From contig CM055869.1 of assembly GCA_029582165.1 (NCBI GenBank), positions 6,480,425-6,544,424 on the forward strand: a stretch of 64,000 nt of DNA, written 5' to 3'. The translations under genes were made by a program, and so were the position numbers. Each line of letters opens with the position of its first letter. The first letter of the stretch is position 1. Source of the stretch: Portulaca oleracea. Its lineage: Eukaryota; Streptophyta; Magnoliopsida; Caryophyllales; Portulacaceae. Positions 11,412 to 22,725 of the stretch are shown here, piece after piece. Under the pieces are notes generated by a model that saw only the letters and a program-made list of their open reading frames with translations, did not search any database and was not told the origin of the DNA.

Positions 11412-12152
11412 CTATATCATCATGCAAGTAAGAATATATAACACAAATTCATCAAGTTTTATAATTAATATATATAGTTGTCCAAGTGGTTTTTCTATGA
11501 GCTTGCAGCCTTGCAGGAACAATCTCTGATTTTAGTTCACGAGGATATAAAACTGCATATATACATCTAAGTCCCCTAAATGACAGCGCTTGGATTGTGA
11601 GTCTGGGAGCACAATGCCCCCGTGCATTCGACTCTCCTTTTATTTGGGTACTACAATGCTTATAAATTAGTACATAAATGTTCATAAATCTAAGCTACAA
11701 TACTCATAAACTAGTATAAGAATGTTTAGAATCAATAATAGTTTTGCTTAAACCTATACAAGAATGCTCACAACTTTATGAACGAAATGCTCATAAATCT
11801 TAATGGTTTTGCTCATTACATATCCCATACATTGTTCATAATTTGTAATGTAAATGCTCATAAATCTATACGAGAATGGTGATGTCCTAAACCCTAATGC
11901 TCATAAAGTCATAATTAAACTAGTATATGATTGCTCATAAATCTGAGGTAAAATGCTCATAAATAAATATACGAATACTCATTAATTAATAGATAAATGT
12001 TCATAACCTCCAAGATGAATGTTCAAAAACCAGTAGATGAATGTTCAAAAGATATACCACAATGTTCATATATAATTTTTTAAAATGAATGTTGTGAATT
12101 GAAATCACTTGTTGCACTTGAGAAATTTTTTTTTAAAGTGGCCGAAAAATGC
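11412..12152. repeat. Array of degenerate ATGCTCATAAAT-type repeats
   Basis: Upstream of P450 exon 2. From about 11640 to 12080 a motif of the form ATGYTCATAAATCT recurs more than ten times at irregular 20-40 bp spacing, often with a preceding TATACGAATG or similar. Nothing resembling P450 exon 1 lies here. Related motifs occur near 53540-53600 and 54300-54390. Confidence 0.6.
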
Positions 12153-12431
12153 ATACTCCCTCCATCCCTTTTTGTTTGTCATTTTGGAGAAAAGTGGAGA
12201 AACCAATCTCACATAAAGGTTTGGGAAATAGGGTCTGTTTGACTTGTATTTTATGTTTTGTGTGGTAAATCCTTTTGATTGGTTTGAAGAAATAGTCAAT
12301 AATTGGTGTTGTTTAACTAGGAATTTTCAATTCCCTCTATCTAGAAGAGTAGAAGCATATGTTGCTCGTCAAATTGCTTAGAGTTGAAATCGATGATGCA
12401 AGAAAATAACTGATAAAATAAAGGGAGTGTT
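12153..12431. mobile_element. Possible Stowaway-like MITE
   Basis: It begins TACTCCCTCCATCCC, the common Stowaway terminus, followed by TTTGTTTGTCATTTTGG. The matching right end is weak (AAAGGGAGTGTTA near 12431), so the right boundary is uncertain. Confidence 0.4.
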
Positions 12432-13088
12432 ACTTGTGTCATCGGCATAATATTTTTACTTTATTTGACTCTTGAAAAATGAAATGGTAAGAAACTCTTA
12501 ATAGAATTAATTTAATGGAAAATAAAATAGAAAATTGACGTTATCAATAATATCTTCCTTTCAAGCCTGAGAGGAAAGTGAGAGGAAATTATGATAAGAT
12601 AACATGAGGAATAAATTTGGTAGAGTAAATGAGGTTTTTCTAGACTAGATTTAGTGGGAAGAGAAAATAATTTTCTTTCCATTTCATTTTGCCAGAATTA
12701 CGGGTTGTTCTTTTCAATTTTCTATAAATAATATATTAGTGATGAGTTTTGATTGATAGATTATAATGGTGTATTTGATAATAGTTTTTAGAGGGAAATT
12801 AGATTGTAGTGCACTGTATTTTAGATTTGGGATTATTGTAAATTGAACTTTAAATTTAATTTGTATCACAGTAAGTCAAATTGTGAAAATATTGATTTAC
12901 AATGCACCGCCACCGGATTGACTGAAATCAAAGTACTCCTATAACATATTTACTATGGTATAATTCTAAAGTTCAACTTGCTATAAACTCGTGGTGCATT
13001 GGGGTGTAAGAGGAGTTGGGGGTGGGATAGTTGAATGATTTTTTTCTTTATTAGTTTTAGGAGTTTGAACTTATTGAAAAAAAACAAT
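12432..13088. other. Intergenic, downstream of tRNA-Glu
   Basis: AT-rich sequence with no open frame or repeat boundary that I can support. The bases just below 13089 lie downstream of the tRNA. I see A-runs there (13078-13084) but no clear run of T on the transcribed minus strand other than their complement, which could serve as a Pol III terminator. Confidence 0.4.
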
Positions 13089-13160
13089 TTCCGTTGCCGG
13101 GAATCGAACCCAGGTCTCTTGGGTGAAAGCCAGACATCCTAACCGCTGGACGACAACAGA
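13089..13160 (-). tRNA. tRNA-Glu, anticodon UUC, diverged
   Basis: A 72-base cloverleaf on the minus strand with the D-arm CCAGCGGTTAGGA, anticodon loop CTTTCAC (anticodon TTC at 13127-13125), T-loop TTCGATT and discriminator A. It matches the standard plant nuclear tRNA-Glu closely. Three differences fall in stems: position 3 is T (a U:G wobble in the acceptor stem), position 42 is A (a C:A mismatch in the anticodon stem), and position 50 is T (a U:G wobble in the T stem). The internal A and B boxes look intact. No intron. It may be functional, but the mismatch makes a decaying copy possible. Confidence 0.9.
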
Positions 13161-15086
13161 TTTGTTAAGTTTTAACTTATATTAACCTACATTAGCATAT
13201 CAAAGTGGCATATTTGACACTTTTAACAAATTTAGTGGCAATTTAGGACCAAAAAAAAAAAATCAATGGCAATTTCAATGTTTTTTGACAAGTTCGGCAA
13301 CAATTTAATCCAACCACTCACAACTTGCTTTGTAGTTTGTGTTCACACACGATTTTACTCTTTTACCCTCGAGTAAAATAATAGCAAATGAGACTTGTAT
13401 CAAATGAAAGTTAAGCTACTATACCTATCAATATTCGAGGGCGATTTAAATATAGGTTGACTGTATGCTTGCTTAAGGTAAATACAGGACGAGTATATTT
13501 CGGATTTGGATGAATTTGAAATTAAATATACAAGTCGGGTGAATTTTTGGTTTAGCTGAATGCACTAGGGTGAAATTTGTGTTCGGATAACTAAGGGGTA
13601 GATGTTATTTGACAGTAACAATTTCTTTTGAGAGATTAGTAATTTAGTTTTATGTAAATATCTTTTGATACAATTATAATATTTGTACAATAAAAATGTT
13701 TATAGATTTAATATACCTCAACTGTTAAAGCATCATATATTCATATATTAGTATGAAAACTAAATTATTGTATATTTATTATATTTATAAAATAAATATA
13801 ATACTACATATAAATTATATAACATTGTACTCTTATTTATAATTTTTCATATTTATTAAAATCTAATATAGTATATAATTAATGTAATAAATTAATATAC
13901 ATTATTACACTAAAGTTACATTACAAAACTGTAATTTATAGTCGATGCATTGCACATGCATTTTTTACTGGTTATATATGAAAATGATATTCTTTAATTC
14001 ATATAGGGAATATAGGGAGTATAATGAAAATGACAATATAATATTATAATTTTCTTAAAGTTACATTTTAATTTGAAAGATAATGAAAATAAAATAATGA
14101 AAATTTAAAAAGTCCAAGTGATGTGGGTGATGAAAGTGATGAGGTCATTGCTGCCGTGAGATATAACTACGGTGGGTGAGGAGGCTTCCAGGTTCCCATG
14201 AAAATATAATAATAAGTCCCGATTTGATTAATTAATAATATTTCAGTTGTTATTTTGGTTATACACTTGTATACAAAATTAAATAAAATCCATCTCTTCA
14301 TTCATAAGAGATTTATCTGGCCCTTATGTAGAGTTTTTAGTCTCATTTTAAAGTTTGTTGAATTAGTGTCTCTAATAATTTGGTTGAAAACTAATTTTTA
14401 ATCGCCATAACATGGATTTTGAGGCTTTCCATTAATGCATGGTAAAAATGCAAAGTTATTGAAGAAAATTAACGACAAGATTCTCATGAGTTAAGAGTCT
14501 GCAGACATCGACAAAATTGTTATTAGTTAATTATTTGAGAGTTAAATTTTATATCTATGTTTAATTATCTACAACTTACCATGTTTAAGGAGCCCCAATT
14601 TTTAGTTAGTGTCAACAACTATTTTTTTTTTTCCAACTTGTGGGGAACTCTAACTTTTTAGTTATTTTGTTACAATAAAAGCTAAGGTTTCATTGATAAT
14701 AGATAGTTTAATATATTGCCATAGTTCCTTTTTAATTGTTATCTTGAGAGGGTGAGGAGAAAACAAGATAATCAATATATAAAGCTAAGGAAATTTGTTT
14801 ATAAAACTGCTTAAATTGATAACATTAAGTATAACATATATATAGATATAAATTGATAAAAGTTATATTGAAAATACATGATAAATGATTAGAAAAAAAA
14901 AGAGTAAATAGATAAGAAGGGACATATTATTTCTTTCTTGTCCATTATCAACTCTGTGGAAAAACGCACATCACTCAAAATCAGGGTAATTTACAGTAAA
15001 TTGTTCATCGATCTATTGGCTAATATCGTTGAAATTTGCATACTGAATTATCAGAGGTTCAAAAGATGTATACCTGAATAAATTAA
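13161..15086. other. Intergenic AT-rich stretch
   Basis: Nearly 2 kb between the tRNA and the next MITE. It is very AT-rich, notably 13600-14100. I see no exon, RNA gene or bounded element, though old transposon debris is likely. Confidence 0.5.
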
Positions 15087-15315
15087 GGCCATGTTCTTTT
15101 CTGCGGTTGGCAAATTGCGGTGCCACAGCCTACCGCAGTTTCTCACAACCCGCCATATTTTACCGCAAATCATCACTTTTCTCCTCTACTTTTTACATCC
15201 TCTCTCCTCACCTACCCCACATACTAATAACCCACCACAATTTCACCATACCCGCCACAATTCCACCACACCTCACCACATCATTCCGCAAAATACCGCA
15301 TAAAAAAACAGGGCC
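15087..15315. mobile_element. MITE, probable PIF/Harbinger type
   Basis: 229 bp with ends GGCCATGTTCTTTT and AAAAAACAGGGCC, imperfectly inverted. It is preceded by TAA and followed by TAC, consistent with a 3-bp TAA target duplication with one change. The inside is rich in CCGCA and CACC motifs, which produce spurious open frames. Confidence 0.65.
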
Positions 15316-15577
15316 TACGTTAATGAGAGTGACTTTTCAAACTAATACAAGAGTAGTTATCGATTTGAACAACACAGTTTGCATTAACTTTATTTTGACT
15401 TGAATGCAACATCTCTATTAAAGAGTTTAATTACCAGCATGAACATAGTAACATAGTCGAATTCACGGTGCTTGAAAGGTCATCTCCAAGTAATCCCCAA
15501 AATTTCTTTTCCTCAACAGTAAATCACGCCTTGGTTGTCAAGGCATACATCTTAACATCGTTGTACATTTGATTATA

Positions 15578-16132
15578 GGATTTTTGGACGATAATATACT
15601 GAACTTTTAGAGTATAGACAATAATATACTAAACTTTGACCTTGGATAATAATGAACTGAACTTTTAGGGGTGTCGACAATAATGCCTCCAGAACAATTA
15701 TGACGGTGGTGGATTTGGTGACGATTGTATGTGGCAGACCGAGAAGATAAATTTGCTAAATAATATATAAATTTATGACATGTTAGCTAATCTATAACAA
15801 GCAAAAGTGATTTTATACAACTACAACAATGATTTCTCAGTGAAAGCACGCTTAAGCAAATATGATTTTATGTTATGTTTACTCTTTTCAAAGTTGATTC
15901 TATTTGCTTATGTGTGAATTAACTAACATGTCATAAACTTGAATATTTTCGGGCCAATTCATCTCCTCCACATGTTATATGGGATTACTACCGAGTTAGC
16001 CACTGCCGGAATTGTTTTGAGTGTATTATTGTTCAACACCCCCAAAGTATAGTGTTTTATTGTCCAATGTCAAAATTTAGTGTATTATCATCCAATACCT
16101 CAAAAGTCAAATATATTAGCATCCAAAATCCC
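15578..16132. mobile_element. Mutator-like (MULE) non-autonomous element
   Basis: 555 bp with ends GGATTTTTGG and CCAAAATCCC and a perfect 9-bp target duplication, TTGATTATA (15569-15577 and 16133-16141). Subterminal repeats of AATAATATACTRAACTTT are present at both sides in inverted orientation. There is no transposase. Confidence 0.85.
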
Positions 16133-16141
16133 TTGATTATA

Positions 16142-17328
16142 CTAGTATAAGGCCCATGAAGCCCATAGTACTACACATAGGTAGTTAATTTTTTATGGTG
16201 ATATTATTTAATTATTTATTCAATTTATCCACCTATTATATCTATAAATAAATCAAAATAAAAATACTTAAGGTAAATATGTACCTAGAGGATAAAATTT
16301 TAGAGGGTTGGCTAGTACTAATCCCCCTGGCCAAGTTGGAGATTAATATCAAAATTTTTAACAATTAAGCAAATTAAGAAGCAAAAAAAGAGTAAAGGAA
16401 TAAGTGGGAGGATGAAAGAAAATGGGCTGAAAGCCCAAACGGTCATTTGGACCGTGAAAGTGAATCACAGTTCAGAAAGAAAAGGGGAGGGGTTATATTT
16501 ACTATCATAAACCAATCTCCCCCATGACAGAATCTCACCTCTTTCCAGTTTCCACTCGGATTTAAGTTAGAATAATAATTAGTTTAGAACTATTACATGA
16601 GTTTGAGTAGTGTAATGGCTTCGCACTACTTGCATAAAATGATTAATTGGTAAAAATATTTGAATGGATAAATTTAAGTATAATAAAACACAAAGACACG
16701 CTACAAAACTCATCGTTACAAATATTTTAGGCATTTTTTGAAATATAAAATGATTAATTAGTATCGGCATTCCTTGTTCCCGTCCGTTATAAGGCCTGTC
16801 GGGTTAATACTAGTTCCTATGAGATAGAGACCTAATGGGTTGAACTAACTTTGAATGCATTGGCTAAACCAATGAGCACAAATGATAACTTAATCGAATC
16901 AATCTCATTCGTCAGATATGTTTTAGGCGTTGTTTAAAATATAAAAAGTAATGTATAAACGTATAATTTTATACAATTTAAATGTGATATTATAGTTATA
17001 GAATTAAATCATATCATATTATTTTATTTAATATATAATAATATGATTTTAATGATAAGACAAGACATTGAAAATATGTCTTATCTCAAGACTTATTTTA
17101 TATAATTTTCTTATCTAAATATATAAGTACTTGTTTGTTATTTCTTTGGTAGCTCCACACTCCACTCTCTATTTCTTATCTACATATCAAGGAGAACAAT
17201 ACATATATCATATATGTACGCAAGTTATGAGGATCAATAATGATTAATATGTTCTTGATATTTTTTTTTTGAGGGAGATAATTTCTTGATATATTTAACA
17301 CTAATACGTGAATGAACAATAAACATCT
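16142..17328. other. Intergenic, 3' of the second P450 remnant
   Basis: AT-rich with two partly similar blocks around 16720 and 16915 (TTTTAGGC followed by AAATATAAAA). No exon or complete element is visible. A short inverted AAGACA/TGTCTT pair lies near 17055-17090. Confidence 0.4.
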
Positions 17329-17998
17329 CTATATACGACGAATCATAATTTTGGCGCCAAACTGAGGACGAATTGTTCCATATTTCACAGTTGGAGAATG
17401 AGCATAGGAGGGGGATAATTCTAAGGTGAAGCGTTGTAAGTTCAAAGCCAGAGTAACCTTAGCCTCCACCATTGCGAAGTTGGACCGGTGGACCCAATGC
17501 AGCTGTGTGGGCCCCACCCGAAAGCGAAGAATGACATGTTTCCTCCTGTCGTGCGCCGTCGTGACTCCTTTGGAAAATCGATCGGGTCGAAACTCCTTGG
17601 CATCGGGACCCCAAATGCAGTGGCGGATCTAGACCATTAATTTAGGGGTGTCCAATATTTTAAGGTTTTTGGGTTGTTGTTGAATTGAACACCTTTTTTA
17701 TATTTTTGGAGATTTTTTTTATGATGTCCACTTGCTCTAATTAAAAAAATTTCTTCCGAATAACATTAGAAAATCACCAATTTTTCTTTGGTTAAGGGTG
17801 TCTGTGGACACCCCTAGCTTTGCCACATATCCACCCCTGCCCAAATATTTTCATCGTGATGGACGTAGATCAACGGAAACCCTAAGATTACCCCTGCTGG
17901 CATTTGCATGTCACCAACTATAATGTCTCGACAGGCTTTCCTTGATAGCTCCTCTACGGGCGGGTATAATCGGAGAACCTCGTACAATATCTGTTCAT
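17329..17998 (-). pseudogene. Cytochrome P450 (CYP72 type) pseudogene, last exon only
   Basis: Matches exon 5 of the 8965-11411 gene from ILYEVLRLYPP (keeping the ExxR) to the C-terminal RPQFGAK and the stop. It has two lesions. A 222-bp hAT element (17618-17839) is inserted in the segment before the PERF motif. An 8-bp insertion lies just after the heme-binding sequence FGWGPHSCIG (near 17486-17495) and shifts the frame for the C-terminus. The heme loop also has RI changed to HS. No other exons are visible upstream. It is the third member of the tandem P450 array. Confidence 0.85.
17618..17839. mobile_element. hAT-type MITE inside the P450 pseudogene
   Basis: 222 bp, from CAGTGGCGGATCTAG to ATATCCACCCCTG. 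It is flanked by CCCAAATG (17610-17617) and CCCAAATA (17840-17847), an 8-bp target duplication with one change. The intact P450 exon 5 gives the uninterrupted alignment. It belongs to the CAGTGGCG-ended family seen several times in the window. Confidence 0.85.
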
Positions 17999-18198
17999 CT
18001 ATCCAAATTATAATCACGAATTATCCAAATCATAAATAATTCAAGACGCATATCATAAAAATTCATGTATCATGTCAGTATGGTTTTCCTGTCATGTACA
18101 ATTTTTTATCCCTACAACTGGATTTTAAAGTGATATATGAACAAGAGCAACTCAAAACTCTAAGAAAACTAAAAGTAGAACTATGTATATATACCATG

Positions 18199-18624
18199 TA
18201 GGGGTGGGTAATGGGCCAGAGCCCATAGGGTCAAGAGGATTAGGCTCTTAAAGATAAATATTGTCAAAGGGTAGTGTCATTAATAAATTGACCCGTTTTA
18301 CAATGTTAAAGGGTCAGTGAATCGGCCGGACTGGGTCAACCAATCAATAACTCAAAACAAATAGTTTATCCTATTATTTTAAATGTTAACTTTACTTGAA
18401 TATATTATTAATACTCCATATTAAATAAACATTAGCATAATTATTTTTTTTAGTACAAATACTCTTAATTTTAACTTATGGTCAAACGTGTTGGCTCATG
18501 TGTCGACCCTTATTTTTACTAGGAAGCTCTAACCCAACCCATTACTACAAGGGGTCAATCTTGACCCGACCGGACATGACTAATGGACCGACTCTAACCC
18601 GACCTAGCTCGTTGCCCACCCCTA
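18199..18624. mobile_element. hAT-type non-autonomous element
   Basis: 426 bp, TAGGGGTGGGTAATGGGCC to GTTGCCCACCCCTA, with a perfect 8-bp target duplication ATACCATG at 18191-18198 and 18625-18632. The ends fit the hAT YARNG rule. The inside carries GGGTCA/TGACCC motifs and no open frame. Confidence 0.92.
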
Positions 18625-18632
18625 ATACCATG

Positions 18633-19006
18633 AGTTCACCCCATCAACCACATTTTTGAGTTAATCTCTATGCCTTAAAATGGTTTAATTTACAAATATA
18701 TAGGTTTTATATAATGACAAGACACTTAACATGTGTCTTGCCCAAAACATTTATCATTTGTGTCTTGGGGCAAGACACTGCTTATGTGTCTTGCTCCTTA
18801 TTAAATTAATATTTATTATCATTTTTAATCTTAATTTTTTTGACAGATATCATTAATTATCAATTATAAGAAACTTGGAATGTGTTGGCTACGCTAACAA
18901 TTAAAATTGACACCCTAACAAATGAACCCCACCTATTGCCATATTTTAGACGGTTTTTTTGTAAATTTTAAAAAATATAGATAAAAGTGTAATTTTATAC
19001 CATTTA

Positions 19007-19010
<4 letters not shown>
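18633..19010. other. Intergenic with CAAGACAC hairpins
   Basis: Holds two close hairpin-like pairs of CAAGACAC and GTGTCTTG (about 18718-18742 and 18766-18802). The same motif recurs at 19981, 28128 and 59421. Otherwise AT-rich with nothing recognisable. Confidence 0.5.

Positions 19011-19060
<50 letters not shown>
19011..19060. repeat. (TA)n microsatellite
   Basis: An uninterrupted TA run of about 50 bp. It forms the left flank of the hAT element at 19065. Confidence 0.95.
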
Positions 19061-19064
<4 letters not shown>

Positions 19065-19902
19065 CAGGGGCAGAGCCAGAAAAATATTATTGGAGATGCC
19101 GAATATTAATGCTATTGTCATTGCCATTATATGAGTAGCTTTAAAGTTTATTCTTTTTTCCTTTGTATTTTTTTTAGACAAGATACTTTATACAATGTAG
19201 TGGTGGTAAGATTGTTACATCACACCCACATCTCGTTTCATAATAGGAGTTTTGGTTTTAGATTATGAGCTCCATCCAAATGTAAGTTATTCACATTCTA
19301 TTCCCCTTAAACTTTTCATTTAATTAGACATAACTACAACAATCATAATAATGTACGTACCCATCAAAGTTTAAGCTCATAACAAATATAGTTATTAACA
19401 ATTAGTAATAAGTTTATAAATCGTCTTTAAAAATTACTTTTACATGGGTTAAAATATCTTCTTTACATAGTATGCAAAAAAAAAATTTAAACTGTATGTC
19501 GTTAGGATTTTGAGGACAAGTTGTAAGATAAAATTGATAATCAAATAAAATATTGTTCATTAAACTTAAAAATAAAAAGAAGATCAAGCATAATAAGTAC
19601 ACAATGGTGATAAAAAAATATAATAAAAGAATCAAGATAAACTATAAATGAATTGAAAAGAAAGTAAAAAATAAAACAAACTATTAATACAAAATGGAAT
19701 AAGTACAATTAAAAAAGAAAAACTTCATTGATGAGGCTTGAACCCTTATCTCCCTTGAAGGATGCTGGATGCTTTTAATAACCATTTGCCAAAGCAACAT
19801 TACATTAATACATGTTGTGTTTTGATACTAAGCAGCATATGAAGATTTTGGGAGCATGGGCAGTGTCACTGCCCCGGCTAACTCCTTCTGTCTCCGCCAC
19901 AG
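19065..19902. mobile_element. hAT-type non-autonomous element next to the TA microsatellite
   Basis: 838 bp, CAGGGGCAGAGCCAG to CTGTCTCCGCCACAG. The perfect 8-bp target duplication TATATTAT is at 19057-19064 and 19903-19910. The interior is AT-rich, with a tRNA-like block near 19730-19800 that I do not call a tRNA. No transposase frame is present. Confidence 0.88.
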
Positions 19903-20344
19903 TATATTATTATAGTTATAGAAGTCAATTATATAATTTTTTTTCTAATTTAATTTACAAATATATAAGTTTTATATAATGACAAGACACTTAATATATG
20001 TCTTGCCCAAGACATTTATCATTTTCGATTATATATATAGATAGGATTGGAGAGAAATATGGTACGTGGGTGAGAGTTTTATGCTTAAGATGGGAAAATT
20101 TGTCAAGTATGGTGGGGTAAATCTTGTTTTCCTCTTGGAGAGTCAGGCATTCTGCATTGAGTTGTATGAATTGACAAATGCTCATTAAATCATTACATGA
20201 ACCATTTGGAAAGCAAACAGCCATCTATGGCAAGTTAGATAGTTGATTATGATGGTGGCAAGACGCAGTTGCAAGTAGCAGAATCTGCTTAATTGGTTGG
20301 ATTAGCAACTTAGCACCGGTAGTTGCCCATGTGACAAATTTTGC

Positions 20345-20650
20345 CTGTAGGTAGGGATTTTATATTGCTCGCAAAAATTTGGGTTCGAGTAAATTTGGGT
20401 CGGACAAATTCGATCAATGTTAAAATTCGGGCGAGAAATTCATGTTTGGACCCGATTTTATTTCGGTTCGGACAATTCGGACGAAGCTAAAATCGGGTTC
20501 GGACAATAGAAAAAAGAGAAATTTTATGTACGAATATTCGGTCAATTCGGACAATATCACAAATCGAACGAAAAATCAATGTCTAAACCCGATTTTTTCC
20601 GGATTGGACAATTCTGGTAATCTGAGTCAAACAAAATTTTGATAGCTCTA
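20345..20650. mobile_element. Insertion absent from the paralogous block, hAT-like
   Basis: The paralogue at 29820-29855 runs directly between sequences matching both sides, so about 306 bp was inserted here. AATTTTGC (20337-20344) and AATTTTCC (20651-20658) could be an 8-bp target duplication with one change. The inside repeats GTTCGGACAATTCGG-like motifs. The termini are not convincingly inverted, so the class is tentative. Confidence 0.5.
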
Positions 20651-20800
20651 AATTTTCCCCCCTTCTAAAGGATTATTCCATCTGAGCATCTCTGCGGGGA
20701 TTAAACTTAGGGATAACAAACGGGGAATGTACCGGGCAATACAAGTATTGGATAAGTTCTACGGAGGCCTAGCTCTAAAAGATCCGAATCTTGGTTACCT

Positions 20801-21008
20801 AGGATAAACTTTCAACTCTCGTATCATGCTTTAAGCACTTACAGAAATGCATATTTTTCTGTTGAATAAAATTAGGGCTATCTCATGATGATTATCATAA
20901 TAAAAGGATAAACTTTCAACTCTTGTATCATGCTTAAGCACTTACAGAAATGCATATTTTTCTGATGAATAAAATTAGGGCTATCGCATGTGGATTATCG
21001 GAACAAAA
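20801..21008. repeat. Tandem duplication of about 104 bp
   Basis: The unit starting AGGATAAACTTTCAACTC at 20801 is repeated from 20905 with few changes. The paralogous block at 29990-31440 has only one copy, interrupted by an hAT element, so the duplication is specific to this copy. Confidence 0.85.
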
Positions 21009-21160
21009 ATAAAGTGTAAAGATTGATGACATAGGCAAGAATCCAACTTAATTTTTTGATTTATAATTTTATACTATGTTGTTAGTGTACGTGGTGTACG
21101 TAGCTTTTGAAAGCTGTGACATGGATTCTTTAGTATATACGATAATTTTCTACGGACACA

Positions 21161-21732
21161 TTCTGACTTAAGATGGTTAATAATCATCTTGAATTGTCTA
21201 TATTTTATATTTTGTAATTTTTAATAATATTTTTTTAATAATTATATATATTTATCAACTATAAAAGTATAATATTTATTAGCTATGTCAAAAACTATAA
21301 ATAATAGCATAATTTTATCAATTATAGTAAAAAATGTACATTATATATATAGCTTTATACTTATGAAAAAATATAAATAAATAATTATTTTTATATTGTT
21401 TATAAGTTGTAACTAATAAACCTAAGTAATGAATCATATCTTTATAATAATTTAAATATATTTATCTTTAATTTTATGAGTGATCTATGTGAAATAGAAG
21501 ATAATTATTAACCACTTCTGATGAGTTGAAGTAAGTTTGGTGACTTAAAATGAGACTATACTCCTACTATTTAAGAAGCGTCTAGCTATATCTACAAACG
21601 AAAATTTGTCCGAGGTTTATAAACTACTTAACGATGTACTCTCCCTAATCTTATGAGTTGAACTTAGTTTGTTGACTTAAAATGAGACTAAACTCCTGCT
21701 ATTTAAGAAACATCTAACTATATCTCCCTAAT
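21161..21732. other. AT-rich flank with a local duplication
   Basis: The block GACTTAAAATGAGACTA plus neighbours occurs at about 21540 and again at about 21680, and once in the copy C unit at 36070. No gene is seen. Confidence 0.55.
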
Positions 21733-22113
21733 TTCATTGTATTACCGATCACTTTTTTCCAACAAATTTAAAATGGGTGGAAAAATCAACTTTTGCTAAA
21801 ATGGTGTGAATTTTTTCCCACCATCATTTTTCCTACTATTTGAAAATGGTAGAAAAAATGATTGGTAGGAAAATTTCCCACCGTTTTAACGATTCCAACC
21901 ATTTTCAAACGGTAGGAAAATGATATGTAGGAAATATTTTCCACCATTTTAGCAAAAGTGGTTGAAATTTCCAACCATTTTTCCCCTTAAAAGTAGAAAA
22001 ATATTTAAAAAAAATTAGAAAAATATGAAATAGTTGCTAAAATAGTTGGTTTTTTCCAAACATTTTAAATTGGTTGAAAAAAAAGTGGTCGGTAATACAC
22101 ATATTCTTAGTAA
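21733..22113. mobile_element. CACTA-type MITE related to 7739-8036
   Basis: Inverted ends GTATTACCGATCACTTTTTT and its near-complement, with many TTTCCAACCATTTT motifs inside. The right edge ACACATATTCTTAGTA resembles the CACTA terminus of the 7.7-kb copy. The copy C unit near 36124 lacks it, giving the empty site. Confidence 0.65.
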
Positions 22114-22725
22114 CGCTGGATTTATCCGTCTTTTTACGGACTTTTACTTTCTTTTATTCTACATTATTTATTACAAAATTGATCCATATATGTACATAAC
22201 TAATTCATCAAATTGTTATGCAAATTCATCCATCAATAAATTGACAATATCACAGGGTAGTACATAATTAATTTGCCGATTCAAGCCCTGACTCTTCTGA
22301 CAATACGCAAGGGAGTTACCAATTCTCTGCAACTAGTTTTCTTGAAAAATCATCTGTAACTTATTAAATCACTGCCAATTAAGCATATGAAGATGGAGAT
22401 ACCCGGCCACTTTATTGACTCAAAGCATGCATAAACAATGGGATGAAGCCTGCTGTACCTGCGACAAGGATATAGATACCAAATTTATTATAAATTACAA
22501 ATACATAATTTATTGAATCCATGCATATATATTACTACAACATAGATCTACAATAACTCCACACACGCACACACATATATATCTTTCAATAATTGATGGG
22601 TCCACGTACACAAAACCAGTGATGAAACTGAGACATCAATATTGATGGAGACAGAATAGGAGGGCTTGATTATTTAGTCTCAATGTATAAGCTAGGTAGA
22701 TAATATTAATTACTAATTAAGCAGA
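22114..22725. other. 3' flank of WD40 copy A
   Basis: Matches 36125-36717 downstream of copy C and, more weakly, 42220-42450 downstream of copy D. It probably holds the old 3' UTR; no other feature is visible. Confidence 0.6.

Larger units (their letters stand above)
19980..21160. repeat. Duplicated block, left part of the copy A unit
   Basis: Matches about 28125-31800 once insertions there are removed. Shared landmarks are ATTGGAGAGAAATATGG, CATTCTGCATTGAG, GAACCATTTGGAA, TTAGCACCGGTAG and the AATTAGGGCTAT block. The two copies differ mostly by insertions, so this is a segmental duplication. Confidence 0.8.

Noticed and set aside
11452..11685. Minus-strand open frame as a candidate for P450 exon 1
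   Set aside because: No hydrophobic anchor, no proline-rich hinge, and no donor in the right phase to join the acceptor at 11411.
15091..15403. Overlapping plus-strand open frames of 70 and 98 residues
   Set aside because: They are mostly translation of the CCGCA/CACC-rich MITE at 15087-15315.
19730..19800. tRNA-like sequence (GGCTTGAACCC and AACCATTTGCC parts)
   Set aside because: No acceptor or anticodon stem can be formed; it lies inside an hAT element, and a similar block is in the one at 62700.
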